Origin: Shewanella piezotolerans WP3
GTDB taxonomy: Bacteria > Pseudomonadota > Gammaproteobacteria > Enterobacterales > Shewanellaceae
NCBI RefSeq assembly: GCF_000014885.1
Contig: NC_011566.1
Location: 3,763,501-3,827,500, forward strand
Direction of reading: 5' to 3'
Length of the DNA stretch: 64,000 nucleotides
The notes beneath the pieces were generated by a model, which saw only the letters and a list, made by a program, of their open reading frames with translations, had not been told where the DNA came from and did no database searches. The position numbers and the translations under genes were made by a program. Positions 19,721 through 28,443 of the stretch are shown here, piece after piece. Numbering within the stretch: position 1 is the stretch's first letter; each line of letters begins with the position of its first letter.

Positions 19721-20145
19721 GATGGTTCGCCTCTTTGATTGCCTAACCCTAAGGTTAGCTTAGGGGTGAGGCGGACCATCTAATTAGGGCCAACGCAGAC
19801 TGTTGAGATATTTTGCGCTAAATGCAGAGTCATCCTCTTTAAATACCGAAAAGGCGGCAAAGGCGCATTAGTCAAATGCTTTAAAGAACGTATTGTCACC
19901 GACTACACTACAACGGCTTGTCGTTGCCCGAAATGCGGCCAAATATTTGCTAGAGATACACTCATTCGCGGTGCTCCTGCCTATAAATTTGTCGGTGGCA
20001 AAGTCAGCATGAAATAGCAGCTGCATGGTAAGAACAATATCACCCGATTATAGCTACATACTGTTATAATCTATTGCAGCGACCGTGATAACTCGGCGCT
20101 TATACCTGCAATACGCAATATCACAACTGATAACAGAGACTCACC

Positions 20146-21486
20146 ATGCCGTTTTCTAAGCTTGGATTAAGCAATCCAATCGTTACCGCTGTAACCGAAC
20201 AAGGTTACACCAGCCCTACTCCAATCCAAGCGAAGAGCATTCCGGTGATCTTAAGCGGGCGAAACTTGATCGCCGCAGCGCAAACAGGTACAGGTAAAAC
20301 AGCAAGCTTTGTATTGCCCATCTTACAGCTCCTAAGTCAATCGCAGACCCAACGTAAAAAACGAATTAGAGCATTAATCTTAACGCCCACTCGCGAGCTT
20401 GCAGTGCAGGTTGAAGCCAACATTGCACTTTACGGTAAACATTTAGCGCTGACTTCAATGGCAATGTATGGTGGCGTGGATGCCAAGCCACAACGTCAAC
20501 GTCTGCTAGACGGGGTCGACATATTAGTCGCGACACCAGGCCGTCTGCTGGACATGTATACCCAGCGAGCAATTCATTTTGATGAGTTAGATATTCTGGT
20601 GCTTGATGAAGCCGATAGAATGCTCGATATGGGCTTTATCGAAGACATTGATAAAATCATGGATAAGCTGCCAGCAGACAGACAAAGCTTACTGTTTTCA
20701 GCAACCCTATCACATCAAGTGAAAGCCTTAGCCAAAACAGCGATTGATAAACCTGTTGAAATATCAGTTATCGCCAATACTGATTCCAAACCTAAAATTG
20801 AACAATGGTTAACCACAGTAGACAAAGATAAAAAATCGGCGTTATTGAGCCACCTGATTAAGGAAAACAGTTGGCATCAGGCGCTGATCTTTATTGAAAC
20901 CAAGCAAGGCGCGGCAAAACTTGTAAGCCAGCTCGAAAAGCGTGGCATTAACGCTGAATGTATCCATGGTGGTAGAAGCCAAGAGGTTAGAGAGAAGATC
21001 CTTGCTGACTTTAAGGCTGGAGAAATTGGACTATTAATAGCGACTGGTGTTGCTGCTCGAGGTCTCGATATCGATGAATTACCTTTGGTGATTAACTATG
21101 ATCTACCCTACCCCGCCGATGACTATATCCATCGCATTGGTCGAACAGGTCGTGCAGGAGCCAATGGTGAAGCGGTATCTTTAGTTTCTAAAGATGATTT
21201 CAAAAACCTGTGCATGATTGAAAGTCGCCTAGGGCATCTGCTTGAAAGAAGAGAGATAGAAGGTTTTGCCCCTCGTAAAGAGGTACCGATATCAGTATTG
21301 AACTTTAAGCCTAAATTTAAAAAGATGACTGAGAAAACCAAGGATAATGAACAGTCCAAATCCAAACCTAGCTTAGGAACCTCACCATCTAAGAAGCGCA
21401 ATGATAATAAAAGCGCCAACAACCGGTCCAAAAGTAATCTTCGCGATAGCGGTAATAAGCTACCTCCTAACCCTTGGAACACCTAA
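20146..21486 (+). CDS. DEAD-box ATP-dependent RNA helicase (RhlE-like)
   Basis: A 446-residue helicase with the full motif set: Q motif (FSKLGLSNPIV... TPIQAKSIP), motif I AQTGTGKT, motif Ia PTREL, Ib TPGR, motif II DEAD, motif III SAT, motif IV region FIETKQGA, motif V ARGLDID and motif VI HRIGRTGR. A basic, low-complexity tail (KSKPSLGTSPSKKRNDNKS) follows and probably binds RNA. Such helicases remodel RNA in ribosome assembly or mRNA decay, often at low temperature. The start ATG is followed by PFSKLGLS as in RhlE proteins. A terminator follows 10 bases after the stop. Confidence 0.94.
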   Translation: MPFSKLGLSNPIVTAVTEQGYTSPTPIQAKSIPVILSGRNLIAAAQTGTGKTASFVLPILQLLSQSQTQRKKRIRALILTPTRELAVQVEANIALYGKHLALTSMAMYGGVDAKPQRQRLLDGVDILVATPGRLLDMYTQRAIHFDELDILVLDEADRMLDMGFIEDIDKIMDKLPADRQSLLFSATLSHQVKALAKTAIDKPVEISVIANTDSKPKIEQWLTTVDKDKKSALLSHLIKENSWHQALIFIETKQGAAKLVSQLEKRGINAECIHGGRSQEVREKILADFKAGEIGLLIATGVAARGLDIDELPLVINYDLPYPADDYIHRIGRTGRAGANGEAVSLVSKDDFKNLCMIESRLGHLLERREIEGFAPRKEVPISVLNFKPKFKKMTEKTKDNEQSKSKPSLGTSPSKKRNDNKSANNRSKSNLRDSGNKLPPNPWNT

Positions 21487-21496
21487 ACATATCATC

Positions 21497-21523
21497 AAGG
21501 CCGCTAATTTTTGGCGGCCTTTT
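21497..21523 (+). terminator. Terminator of the DEAD-box helicase gene
   Basis: Stem AAGGCCGC / GCGGCCTT around a short T-rich loop, followed by TTT. It begins 10 bases after the helicase stop. Confidence 0.8.
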
Positions 21524-21916
21524 AATAAGCTCACCCAGTGTTCAGAGGTGCTAGCTCAAACTAAGTTTTCCTGTTAATTTCAATACACTAGAGAGAGCGC
21601 AACACCATGCACTTACTTTTTTAATTTGTTGGCGGCCACTTTAAATAATACTCTCATTGCGCCAGGTTGAAGCTAAGCACCTACCACCATTTAGGCGAAG
21701 CATTGATTGCCTCCAATGGTCGCGCCCTTGGTAAACTCAATAACACTGAGTGAAGTCTATGCTCTTATATTAAAGCAGCCTATCTTCGAGGCTTGTGCTC
21801 CTGAAAGGACCAATAAATAGCGCTGAACTCGCCGAAAAAGATCAGCGAAGCTTATTATATTTAAACTAATATTAGTAAGTGGGCACTCTGAAAGTATCGT
21901 TCAAGGATCATAGTTA
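21524..21916. other. Non-coding gap
   Basis: About 390 bases with no open frame or repeat recognised. It should hold the promoter of the TPR-protein gene that starts at 21917. Stop codons are scattered in all frames. Confidence 0.5.
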
Positions 21917-23071
21917 ATGAGTCATCTTCGTATTAAGCTTGCTGTCGTCATTGCGCTAACTATTTTGATTTTGGGATTTATATTCTACCCGCAAGATAAA
22001 TTCACCCCGATGAAAAAAGGTGCCGTCATTGTATTACCGGTTAAGTCCGCTTTAACGACTCATGCTGCGCTGTGGCAACAATATGCGCAACAGGAATCCA
22101 TCATTGCCCTGTTACACCAATCTAATACCTACCCCATACTTCAAGTTGAAGATGTAATTAATCTATTGGCGCAAAATGCTAGCTACATTGAAGATACTCG
22201 ACCGCTAAAATTGTCGCAATTGCTGACTCAGTCAGGTGCAGCTTTAGTCGCAGAAACAACCTTATCTAAAGACAATGGTAGCTATCACCTTAACTATCAC
22301 CTTTACGGCCCAAACCTTCAGCAAACCGGACAGGTTAGCGCTGAGACAATTAAATTACTCTACCTAGATTTTGCCGAGCTAATTAACCAAAAAACAGCTG
22401 CTGCAGTTAGTGCTAAAAATATAACTAGCACGTACTTTTTTGATAATCAGCGACTGATATTGGCGCTGCAACTGTTGCAATATAGTGAATTAGATGGCGC
22501 TGAAATTCAGCTAGATAAGCTATTAGTGGCTGAAGAAAATAACTTGATAGCACAAAGACAGAAAGCGGAAATATTGCTTAAAAAAGGCGAATATTCCAAA
22601 GTCGATAAGAGAGTAAATTCAGGATTAATACAGGCTAATGCAATCAATAACCGCCGAGAGTCAGCTAGGCTCGGCTTAACTCTCTCTAAAAGTTATATAG
22701 AGCAAGGGGAGTTAACGCGAGCACTTTCAATGTTATCGTTAAGCCGCACCCACGCCGCAAACTCCCAAGATTGGCTATATCTGGCATATATTGCGGCGTG
22801 GGCAGGTTATGTCAACCAACGCCTCGGGCGCTATGACACCGCAAGCCAACAATATCAGCTATCTGTGGACTACCATCAAATGGTCGGAGATCAGGCTGGG
22901 CAAGTGATTGCGCTAAATAACTTAGCGCGACTCGCATTAATAGAATATAACTACTCGGCGGCTTATAAATACGTAAAGCAATCAGTGGATATTGTCACGC
23001 AAAAACAGCTTATTAAACTAAAAGATGAAACGATGTTACTACTAAGTAAAGTCGAGAATAAGCTACAATGA
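21917..23071 (+). CDS. TPR-containing protein with one N-terminal membrane segment
   Basis: A 384-residue protein. A hydrophobic helix at about 6-23 (KLAVVIALTILILGFIFY) anchors or exports it. Residues about 30-170 resemble the beta/alpha domain seen in TPR regulators that bind signals outside the membrane (KKGAVIVLPV, QVEDVINLLAQ, LTQSGAALVAETTLS). From about 180 on are helical repeats with TPR character (QYQLSVDYHQMVGDQAGQVIALNNLARL). No DNA-binding domain is present. Layout resembles the extracytoplasmic part of CadC/ToxR-type regulators, but function is unknown. Confidence 0.6.
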   Translation: MSHLRIKLAVVIALTILILGFIFYPQDKFTPMKKGAVIVLPVKSALTTHAALWQQYAQQESIIALLHQSNTYPILQVEDVINLLAQNASYIEDTRPLKLSQLLTQSGAALVAETTLSKDNGSYHLNYHLYGPNLQQTGQVSAETIKLLYLDFAELINQKTAAAVSAKNITSTYFFDNQRLILALQLLQYSELDGAEIQLDKLLVAEENNLIAQRQKAEILLKKGEYSKVDKRVNSGLIQANAINNRRESARLGLTLSKSYIEQGELTRALSMLSLSRTHAANSQDWLYLAYIAAWAGYVNQRLGRYDTASQQYQLSVDYHQMVGDQAGQVIALNNLARLALIEYNYSAAYKYVKQSVDIVTQKQLIKLKDETMLLLSKVENKLQ

Positions 23072-23136
23072 ATAGATAAAACGGTGTGAGCGACTAACTA
23101 ATCATTAGCCATTAGCCGCACACAATTGATAGTTTA

Positions 23137-23561
23137 TACCAATTGCATTAAAAGTTTGACCATTCAGCGGGAATTCAAAACGTTGTAGCTAAGTAGTGAG
23201 ATTTGAGCTAATAGTTATTCTCGGCTCTGGCATCCTGCTTCGCTCTCGATAATTGCTCCTGCATTATTCTACCTTCGACCATCCTTGGTCTCGTACCTCC
23301 TAAATCTGACCGCCAAGGAGGGCCGGAATGTCTTATTTTGTATGGAACAAAATAGACCATTTAGTCGTATACCCAAACCCCATAGCGAAGCATACAGCGT
23401 TTGCCAATTTGTTTAACCTCAGCCGCACTACGTGAGCCCCTCAGCCTTTCCATTTCTGCTTTGCATTGGCTTAAAAGAGAATAACCATTTCTTTACCAAT
23501 GCGCTTTGAATTGAAAAGACTGAGGGACTCTGAACTGGCCAAATACTTAATGCAATTGGTA
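23137..23561. repeat. Inverted-repeat element, family TACCAATTGCATTAA, copy 1 (with nested insert)
   Basis: Ends are TACCAATTGCATTAA and its exact complement. TA borders are seen on both sides. An inverted copy without the insert is at 49269-49532. Internal arms CCCCTCAGCCTTTCC and GAAAAGACTGAGGG form a second, nested hairpin. Bases 23221-23367 are absent from the other copy and represent a second short element inserted into this one. The right end stops exactly one base before the stop codon of the M20 gene (23562-23564). No coding capacity. Confidence 0.85.
23221..23367. repeat. Nested short insertion inside the inverted-repeat element
   Basis: About 147 bases that interrupt the repeat relative to the copy at 49269-49532, between TTATTC and TATACCCAAA-like sequence shared by both. 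It contains CGACCATCCTTGGTCTCG and CGCCAAGGAGGGCCGG, which can pair partly (CCTTGG with CCAAGG). No open frame. It looks like an independent small repeated sequence. Confidence 0.6.
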
Positions 23562-24899
23562 TTAATGCCTATTAAAAAGATCCATTGCACTTGCGCTCAA
23601 AGCTCTTACACCCGTTTTGATCGTTAATGGATAATCGGGGGCGAACTTGCTTGAGTGTAATGAAGGTAAACTGTTGCCCGTGTCTAAACTCACTTGGTAA
23701 GCGTTAGGTTCGACCGCACCTAACCAGAAAATAGTGATCGGGCGCTTTTCTGCAGTAAGACCATATAAACCAAAATCTTCACCTGCCATAACGGGTTCAG
23801 ACTTTAGAACATTGTCGGCGCTAAGTTCTTTTTCAATACTCCCTTTTACCTTCATAGCCAAAGCAGGGTCATTATAAGTTGAAGGGATCCGCTCCTCTTC
23901 GTGGACATAAACCACTGGCATCAGTTCATCGGGAACGCCAGCACTAATCGCAATCCCTCGCGTAAGGCGCTTAAGCGCATCGATTTGCTGTAAACGCACA
24001 TCAGGGTTGTAGGAGCGTAGTGTAAGCTGCAACTTAACCTCATCTGAAATAATATTGTGTTTAGAGCCACCATGAATAGAGCCCACAGTCATCACATTTG
24101 GCTCCAGTGGCGAGATCTCACGGCTAGAAATGGTTTGCAGCGCCAACACCATACGCGATGCTAGAACAACAGGGTCTTTAGTCGAATGAGGATAGGCACC
24201 ATGCCCCCCTTTACCTTTTACCGTTATATCTACGGAGTCGACATTTGCCAAAGCATATCCTGGCGCTATGGCGACTTTTCCTGCAGGCAGCCCTGCACTA
24301 ACATGTAACCCGAGCACGTAATCAGGTGTAGAAAATTGGCTAAATAGCCCCTGCTTCAGCATCGCTTTTGCACCGCCACCAACCTCTTCAGCCGGTTGTG
24401 CCACCATCATCAACGTGCCTTTCCAATCTGCTTTATGATTAATCATCTGCTGCGCAGTACCAATCAGACTCGTCATATGAATATCATGGCCACAGCCGTG
24501 CATAATCCCTACTGTGCTATTACTGGCGTCCGTAGTCGTTATTTTTGACGCATATGGTTTGCCAGTCTCTTCAGTAATTGGCAATCCATCGGTGTCGGCT
24601 CGGATCATCACTGTTGGACCGTCACCATTTTTAAAGATGCCAACAACGCCATACCCACCAAACTGCTCAGTCACATTAAATCCTAGTGCCGCTAACTCCT
24701 TTGCCATTCGTGCACTGGTGGCTTTTTCTTGATATGACAGCTCAGGATTTTGATGCAGATGCAGGTAGAGTTTTTCAAGTTTTGGCATCGAACGATCGAC
24801 AGAGCTCTCTATGCTTGTAACAGCTGCAATCGCACTTAATGGAGCCGTAAGGGCACATAGCAAGCCCAAAGCAATAGATGTTTTAAAGCGAGTTTTCAT
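23562..24899 (-). CDS. Exported M20-family amidohydrolase (metallopeptidase)
   Basis: A 445-residue protein with a signal peptide (about 1-25, cleavage near AIAAV). M20D-type metal-binding motifs are visible: MHGCGHDIHMTS, AQPAEEVGGGAKAML, GLHVSAGLP and MAGEDFGLY. It is expected to bind two metal ions and hydrolyse N-acyl amino acids or small peptides in the periplasm. Length suits the family. The stop codon directly touches an inverted-repeat element; the native C terminus may therefore have been trimmed or left unchanged by that insertion. Upstream lies the TonB receptor in the same direction, separated by a terminator. Confidence 0.9.
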   Translation of the reverse strand: MKTRFKTSIALGLLCALTAPLSAIAAVTSIESSVDRSMPKLEKLYLHLHQNPELSYQEKATSARMAKELAALGFNVTEQFGGYGVVGIFKNGDGPTVMIRADTDGLPITEETGKPYASKITTTDASNSTVGIMHGCGHDIHMTSLIGTAQQMINHKADWKGTLMMVAQPAEEVGGGAKAMLKQGLFSQFSTPDYVLGLHVSAGLPAGKVAIAPGYALANVDSVDITVKGKGGHGAYPHSTKDPVVLASRMVLALQTISSREISPLEPNVMTVGSIHGGSKHNIISDEVKLQLTLRSYNPDVRLQQIDALKRLTRGIAISAGVPDELMPVVYVHEEERIPSTYNDPALAMKVKGSIEKELSADNVLKSEPVMAGEDFGLYGLTAEKRPITIFWLGAVEPNAYQVSLDTGNSLPSLHSSKFAPDYPLTIKTGVRALSASAMDLFNRH

Positions 24900-25037
24900 A
24901 ACGATGCTTTCCCTTTTAAGTTGTAACTGAAAGGTTAAACTAACATAACTCTTAGGTGGAGAATATGTTTACTCTTCAGCCAAAAAAGACTCATCGTATT
25001 GCGGTAGCGACGGCTCAAATATAGATTTATCAAGCTT

Positions 25038-25063
25038 AAAAAAAATGCAGCCACTGGCTGCAT
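25038..25063 (-). terminator. Terminator of the TonB-dependent receptor gene
   Basis: On the minus strand, stem ATGCAGCC / GGCTGCAT with a 3-base loop is followed by a T run. It starts 19 bases after the receptor stop. Confidence 0.88.
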
Positions 25064-25081
25064 TATCGAGTGAAACTAACA

Positions 25082-27511
25082 CTATAGACGATAGGTTAAC
25101 GACAGCTTAGCGTTACGCTCCTCTCCCGGCATACCGCCTAGGAACATCGCTTTGCTGTAATACTCTTCGTTGAAGAGGTTATTCACGTTAAGCTGCAGCT
25201 TCCAGTGCTCAACATCATAACTAATCGCTGAATCGAGTACTGTATAGCTAGGCACGTAGCCATCTGGGATCCCAAATGAACTAGAGTTAGTACTACGATC
25301 ATCAACAAATTTAGCACCTAAGCTTATATTTAGTGGGCTGGCAAGAGAGAACCAATCCGCGCCATAAGTTACCCAGGCACTAGCCGTCACATATGGTACG
25401 CCTTTTTGACGAGTATCGTAGCTACTTCTATTCGGGTCTTTCTTATCTCGAGCATCTTGATAAACGCCGTTTAGATTAACCATCCATTGCTCGTTGATAT
25501 GCGCATTTAAATCAAGTTCAACACCAGTGGTTTCCTCTTTACCGTTATAAAAGCTCTTCACCGTTCCTGGAGCAGAAACGCCCTCTTCATAGTCTGGGTT
25601 TCCATACTCGAGGTTAGTGCGGGCACTTTTAAAGAAGACTAAAGACGCCAACATTTGATCTTCAAAGGCTTTATAACGAATACCGATGTCGTCACTTACT
25701 GACTCTGAATCAGCGCGGTCATCGCCCGTTCCTTCAATACCACCAAGAATACTATAGGCGGTACGCCCTTTTGAATGATTTACAAACAGTGATAAGTCAT
25801 CGGTTGGCATATAAGTCACCCCTAAATTGTAGGTAACTCCATTATCTGTTGTATCAGCTTCTTCTCTTGGCTCTGCTTTACTTGCAGAATAACGGGGATC
25901 TACACCCAAGTGTTGGTAAGACTGCTTAATCTCATTAAATGCCACACCAATACGGGTGGTAAAGCCATAGCCCAAGTATCCAACATGCTGCAGACCCACG
26001 CCCCAAGCACTGACCTTTTTATTGTAATTACTGGTCATTAATGGGTCGTGATCCTCAAAGCTTCCAGCAGCCCAGTTAGGATTACGAATATCATAGATAT
26101 AAGGTAACGAGCCTTGGTAAACGACTTCGCCAGCTTTGTTTTTAATCACTTTGTCAGCGTCATAAATAGAGTACTGTTTAAATGCAATATCTCTGTCTTC
26201 GAAGTTAGCATTTACCAATAATTCGTTATCAATCTCGCCAATTTGGAAGTCGTAACGCAGATCGGCAAAGTACTGCCATGATTTTTCATCAGCTTCAACC
26301 TTACGATACTCCTGACGGCGTGCCGCAAATGGATACAGTACTCCATCTTCAACTAAAGGTGCTCGTGGATCTTCATTAATCTTTCCACGTCTGTCCCAAT
26401 AAACGTAATTATAAGCGCCGGTCTGACGCGCAAAGCCTGACGTATAGTTACGGTACTGCAACTGTTGGTTTAAGAATAGATTGTCGTTGAAATAGATATT
26501 ATGAGTTAACTTAAAACGCAGCTCTTCACCTTCATTATCTTTTGCCATCGGTGAGATAATCCCTGCATGGCCAAATGCATAGGGGGTTTTCCCATCACTA
26601 CTCGAAAGCGAGTTCGCAAGTTGCTGTCGCTGCTCATCAGTAAGCTGCAAACCCGCATTATTGGGATCATTAATTAAGTCTTCCCAACTGACTTCGCCTG
26701 CACCTTTCCCGCCCACAGATTCAGCGTTAAAGATTCGAATAGGGTGACCAATTGAATCTACCGCAATCGCATCTTTAATATAACTGGCGGACAGCATTAG
26801 ATCTTGCGTATCACTCATTACATACTTCAAAGAGGTATAAATTTCATCTCTATCGGTACCAATATCACGGTAGCCATCGCTACGAGCGGTCTTAGCAACG
26901 ACTCGGTACGCTAGGTTATCGGTGATCCCCGCGGTACTATCAACCGAGAGTGAGTAGGTGTTCCACTGACCAACTTCTGCTGTGAATTCATTTAGAGATT
27001 CAAATTGCGGTTTTTTCTCAATAAGATTGATTACACCGCCTGCACTCCCCATACCATAAAGACCGGTAGCAGGCCCCTTTAGAACCTCTACCGATTCCAC
27101 ATTGGTAAGTGAGCGAGTTGGATTAAAAGTATTTCCAAGACCAGCACCACCATACATACCGTCATAGGTGTAGTTTGCACCTAAACCACGAATAACTAAA
27201 TTATCACCAATACCATAGTTGTTACCCGCTTGTGTAACACCACTAATATTACGCACTAAATCTTGCAGGTTATCGACACCTTGGGCTTGAATTAGCTCTT
27301 CGTCTACAATCACGACTGCCGCAGGTGTTTCCATTAATGACATATCTGATTTAGTTGCCAGACCTGAATTCATCACAACTTGGTTTTGTCTACCGTAAAC
27401 GGTGATCCGCTCAATAGCGCTCGCTTCAGCGGTTTCTGCCGCGTAAATCGTTGCAGGTAAATATGTCGTAGCACATGCAATTGCTAACAAAGAATAGCGA
27501 AAATGTTTCAT
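25082..27511 (-). CDS. TonB-dependent outer-membrane receptor (siderophore type)
   Basis: An 809-residue receptor with a signal peptide (about 1-24). The plug domain contains METPAAVVIVDEELIQAQGVDNLQDLVRNISGV and the VEVLKGPATGLYGMGSAGGVINLI signature; the rest is a 22-strand barrel ending in an aromatic residue pattern (LSLTYRL). The sequence matches ferric-siderophore receptors (FhuE/FpvA-like) rather than vitamin B12 or sugar receptors, but the ligand is not determined. No signalling N-terminal extension is present. A Fur-like operator sits about 30 bases upstream of the start, so iron repression is likely. Confidence 0.93.
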   Translation of the reverse strand: MKHFRYSLLAIACATTYLPATIYAAETAEASAIERITVYGRQNQVVMNSGLATKSDMSLMETPAAVVIVDEELIQAQGVDNLQDLVRNISGVTQAGNNYGIGDNLVIRGLGANYTYDGMYGGAGLGNTFNPTRSLTNVESVEVLKGPATGLYGMGSAGGVINLIEKKPQFESLNEFTAEVGQWNTYSLSVDSTAGITDNLAYRVVAKTARSDGYRDIGTDRDEIYTSLKYVMSDTQDLMLSASYIKDAIAVDSIGHPIRIFNAESVGGKGAGEVSWEDLINDPNNAGLQLTDEQRQQLANSLSSSDGKTPYAFGHAGIISPMAKDNEGEELRFKLTHNIYFNDNLFLNQQLQYRNYTSGFARQTGAYNYVYWDRRGKINEDPRAPLVEDGVLYPFAARRQEYRKVEADEKSWQYFADLRYDFQIGEIDNELLVNANFEDRDIAFKQYSIYDADKVIKNKAGEVVYQGSLPYIYDIRNPNWAAGSFEDHDPLMTSNYNKKVSAWGVGLQHVGYLGYGFTTRIGVAFNEIKQSYQHLGVDPRYSASKAEPREEADTTDNGVTYNLGVTYMPTDDLSLFVNHSKGRTAYSILGGIEGTGDDRADSESVSDDIGIRYKAFEDQMLASLVFFKSARTNLEYGNPDYEEGVSAPGTVKSFYNGKEETTGVELDLNAHINEQWMVNLNGVYQDARDKKDPNRSSYDTRQKGVPYVTASAWVTYGADWFSLASPLNISLGAKFVDDRSTNSSSFGIPDGYVPSYTVLDSAISYDVEHWKLQLNVNNLFNEEYYSKAMFLGGMPGEERNAKLSLTYRL

Positions 27512-27542
27512 CCAATAACCCCACTTAAGTATTATGCGGCGT

Positions 27543-27564
27543 GATGATAACCATTATCATTAAC
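27543..27564 (-). promoter_or_regulatory. Fur box upstream of the TonB-dependent receptor
   Basis: The minus strand reads GTTAATGATAATGGTTATC, close to the Fur consensus GATAATGATAATCATTATC. It is 32-53 bases upstream of the receptor ATG, in the promoter zone. Confidence 0.82.
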
Positions 27565-27805
27565 AACACAACAAGTGTTACATCTGCTGATACACTGTTA
27601 AAGTTAAATTCCTATTGATTTTATTGACCTTTTATCAAAAACCTTACAATGTAAATTTTAAAGAGAAGATAAAGTCGGTGATAGAGATCACAGTTAAACC
27701 TTGGCTAGTTAGCTGTTCGGGAAAGGGTATCGCACTAATTTGCATGACAAAAATCATACAATCAAGCGCTCAAGGAGTTAACGGGGTTGCATAAAAGCTA
27801 AGCCG

Positions 27806-27852
27806 TTAAAGTAAATAGACCTCATCCTATGACAATGGTCTATTTACTTTAA
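27806..27852. repeat. Perfect 16-bp inverted repeat
   Basis: TTAAAGTAAATAGACC (27806-27821) and its exact complement (27837-27852) around a 15-base spacer. It lies 21 bases after the stop of the gene at 27873. A U-tract does not follow on either strand, so it is not a standard terminator; it could still stabilise or end the transcript. Confidence 0.7.
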
Positions 27853-27872
27853 AAAGCGTTAACTTTTGCTTA

Positions 27873-28355
27873 TCAGAAGAAAATTACTGCTGGATGTTGC
27901 CTGCAAAACTGAACAAGGTAGTCGGTTAATCGATCATATAAATCATCATTAATATAGGGCAGCTCTTCAACATACACTCGGCTATCGAGCTCTGTTGGCA
28001 AGATAAAACAAGATAACCTAGCTAAATCTGCAGCTATCTGTTTTTTATCGGTGTCAGATAACCAGCGTGCAAGCATAGATTGGCCCAAGAAGGCCTCCTT
28101 TAGAAATGCTATAAGTGCGTCAAAACTATTATCCCAATTGAGGTTACTGTTGTTTTGTGCCTCCCAAGACAGTAGTTCAATGGCACGAATAATCTCACCT
28201 TGCAATGTCGTCGCGGAGCCAACTTGAGGCACTAGCTGCTCCCAGATCCACAAAGCAACATCATGACTATCGCCCGCCAAATTAACCTCTACTGGCACAG
28301 AACCACTTAAGGGTATTGAATTAACCACGGCTGTAGAGACTGACTGATAACTCAT
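27873..28355 (-). CDS. Conserved hypothetical protein
   Basis: About 160 residues if started at the ATG at 28355 (MSYQSVSTAV); a TTG 21 codons earlier is the upstream alternative. The product is acidic, helical and lacks a signal peptide or cysteine motif. Trp-rich segments (ALWIWEQLVPQVG, ELLSWEAQNNSNLNWDNSF) are seen. No family is recognised. It lies 88 bases beyond the end of the GlyGly-CTERM gene on the same strand and may be co-transcribed with it. Confidence 0.5.
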   Translation of the reverse strand: MSYQSVSTAVVNSIPLSGSVPVEVNLAGDSHDVALWIWEQLVPQVGSATTLQGEIIRAIELLSWEAQNNSNLNWDNSFDALIAFLKEAFLGQSMLARWLSDTDKKQIAADLARLSCFILPTELDSRVYVEELPYINDDLYDRLTDYLVQFCRQHPAVIFF

Positions 28356-28443
28356 AGAATAGACAATTAACTGACTGTTAAGATGCCTAATTTTCCAATG
28401 TGGCGGCAAATATATCAATAGTTAATTCTCAATCCACTTATTA

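Larger units (their letters stand above)
18480..19819 (-). mobile_element. IS110-family (IS1111 group) insertion sequence
   Basis: About 1.34 kb. It has one transposase gene on the minus strand and 12-base subterminal inverted repeats: ATGGTCCGCCTC at 18481-18492 and its exact complement at 19768-19779. Subterminal repeats are the mark of the IS1111 group. The borders are placed by the interrupted gene: AAATG occurs on both sides (18475-18479 and 19820-19824), so the right border is uncertain by five bases. The long non-coding end is downstream of the transposase, as in the IS1111 group. Confidence 0.88.
18457..20017 (+). pseudogene. Small zinc-ribbon protein gene interrupted by an insertion sequence
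   Basis: The 5' piece at 18457-18480 encodes MAKPNKKC and then runs into the insertion sequence. The 3' piece resumes in phase at 19823 with the same Cys codon, reading C-RVILFKYRKGGKGALVKC and ending at TAG 20015-20017. Joined, they give a protein of about 71 residues with a Cys cluster (CRCPKCG), a likely zinc ribbon. The join is clean after removing the element plus one copy of AAATG. I do not recognise the family. The gene is inactive here unless the element leaves precisely. Confidence 0.75.
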
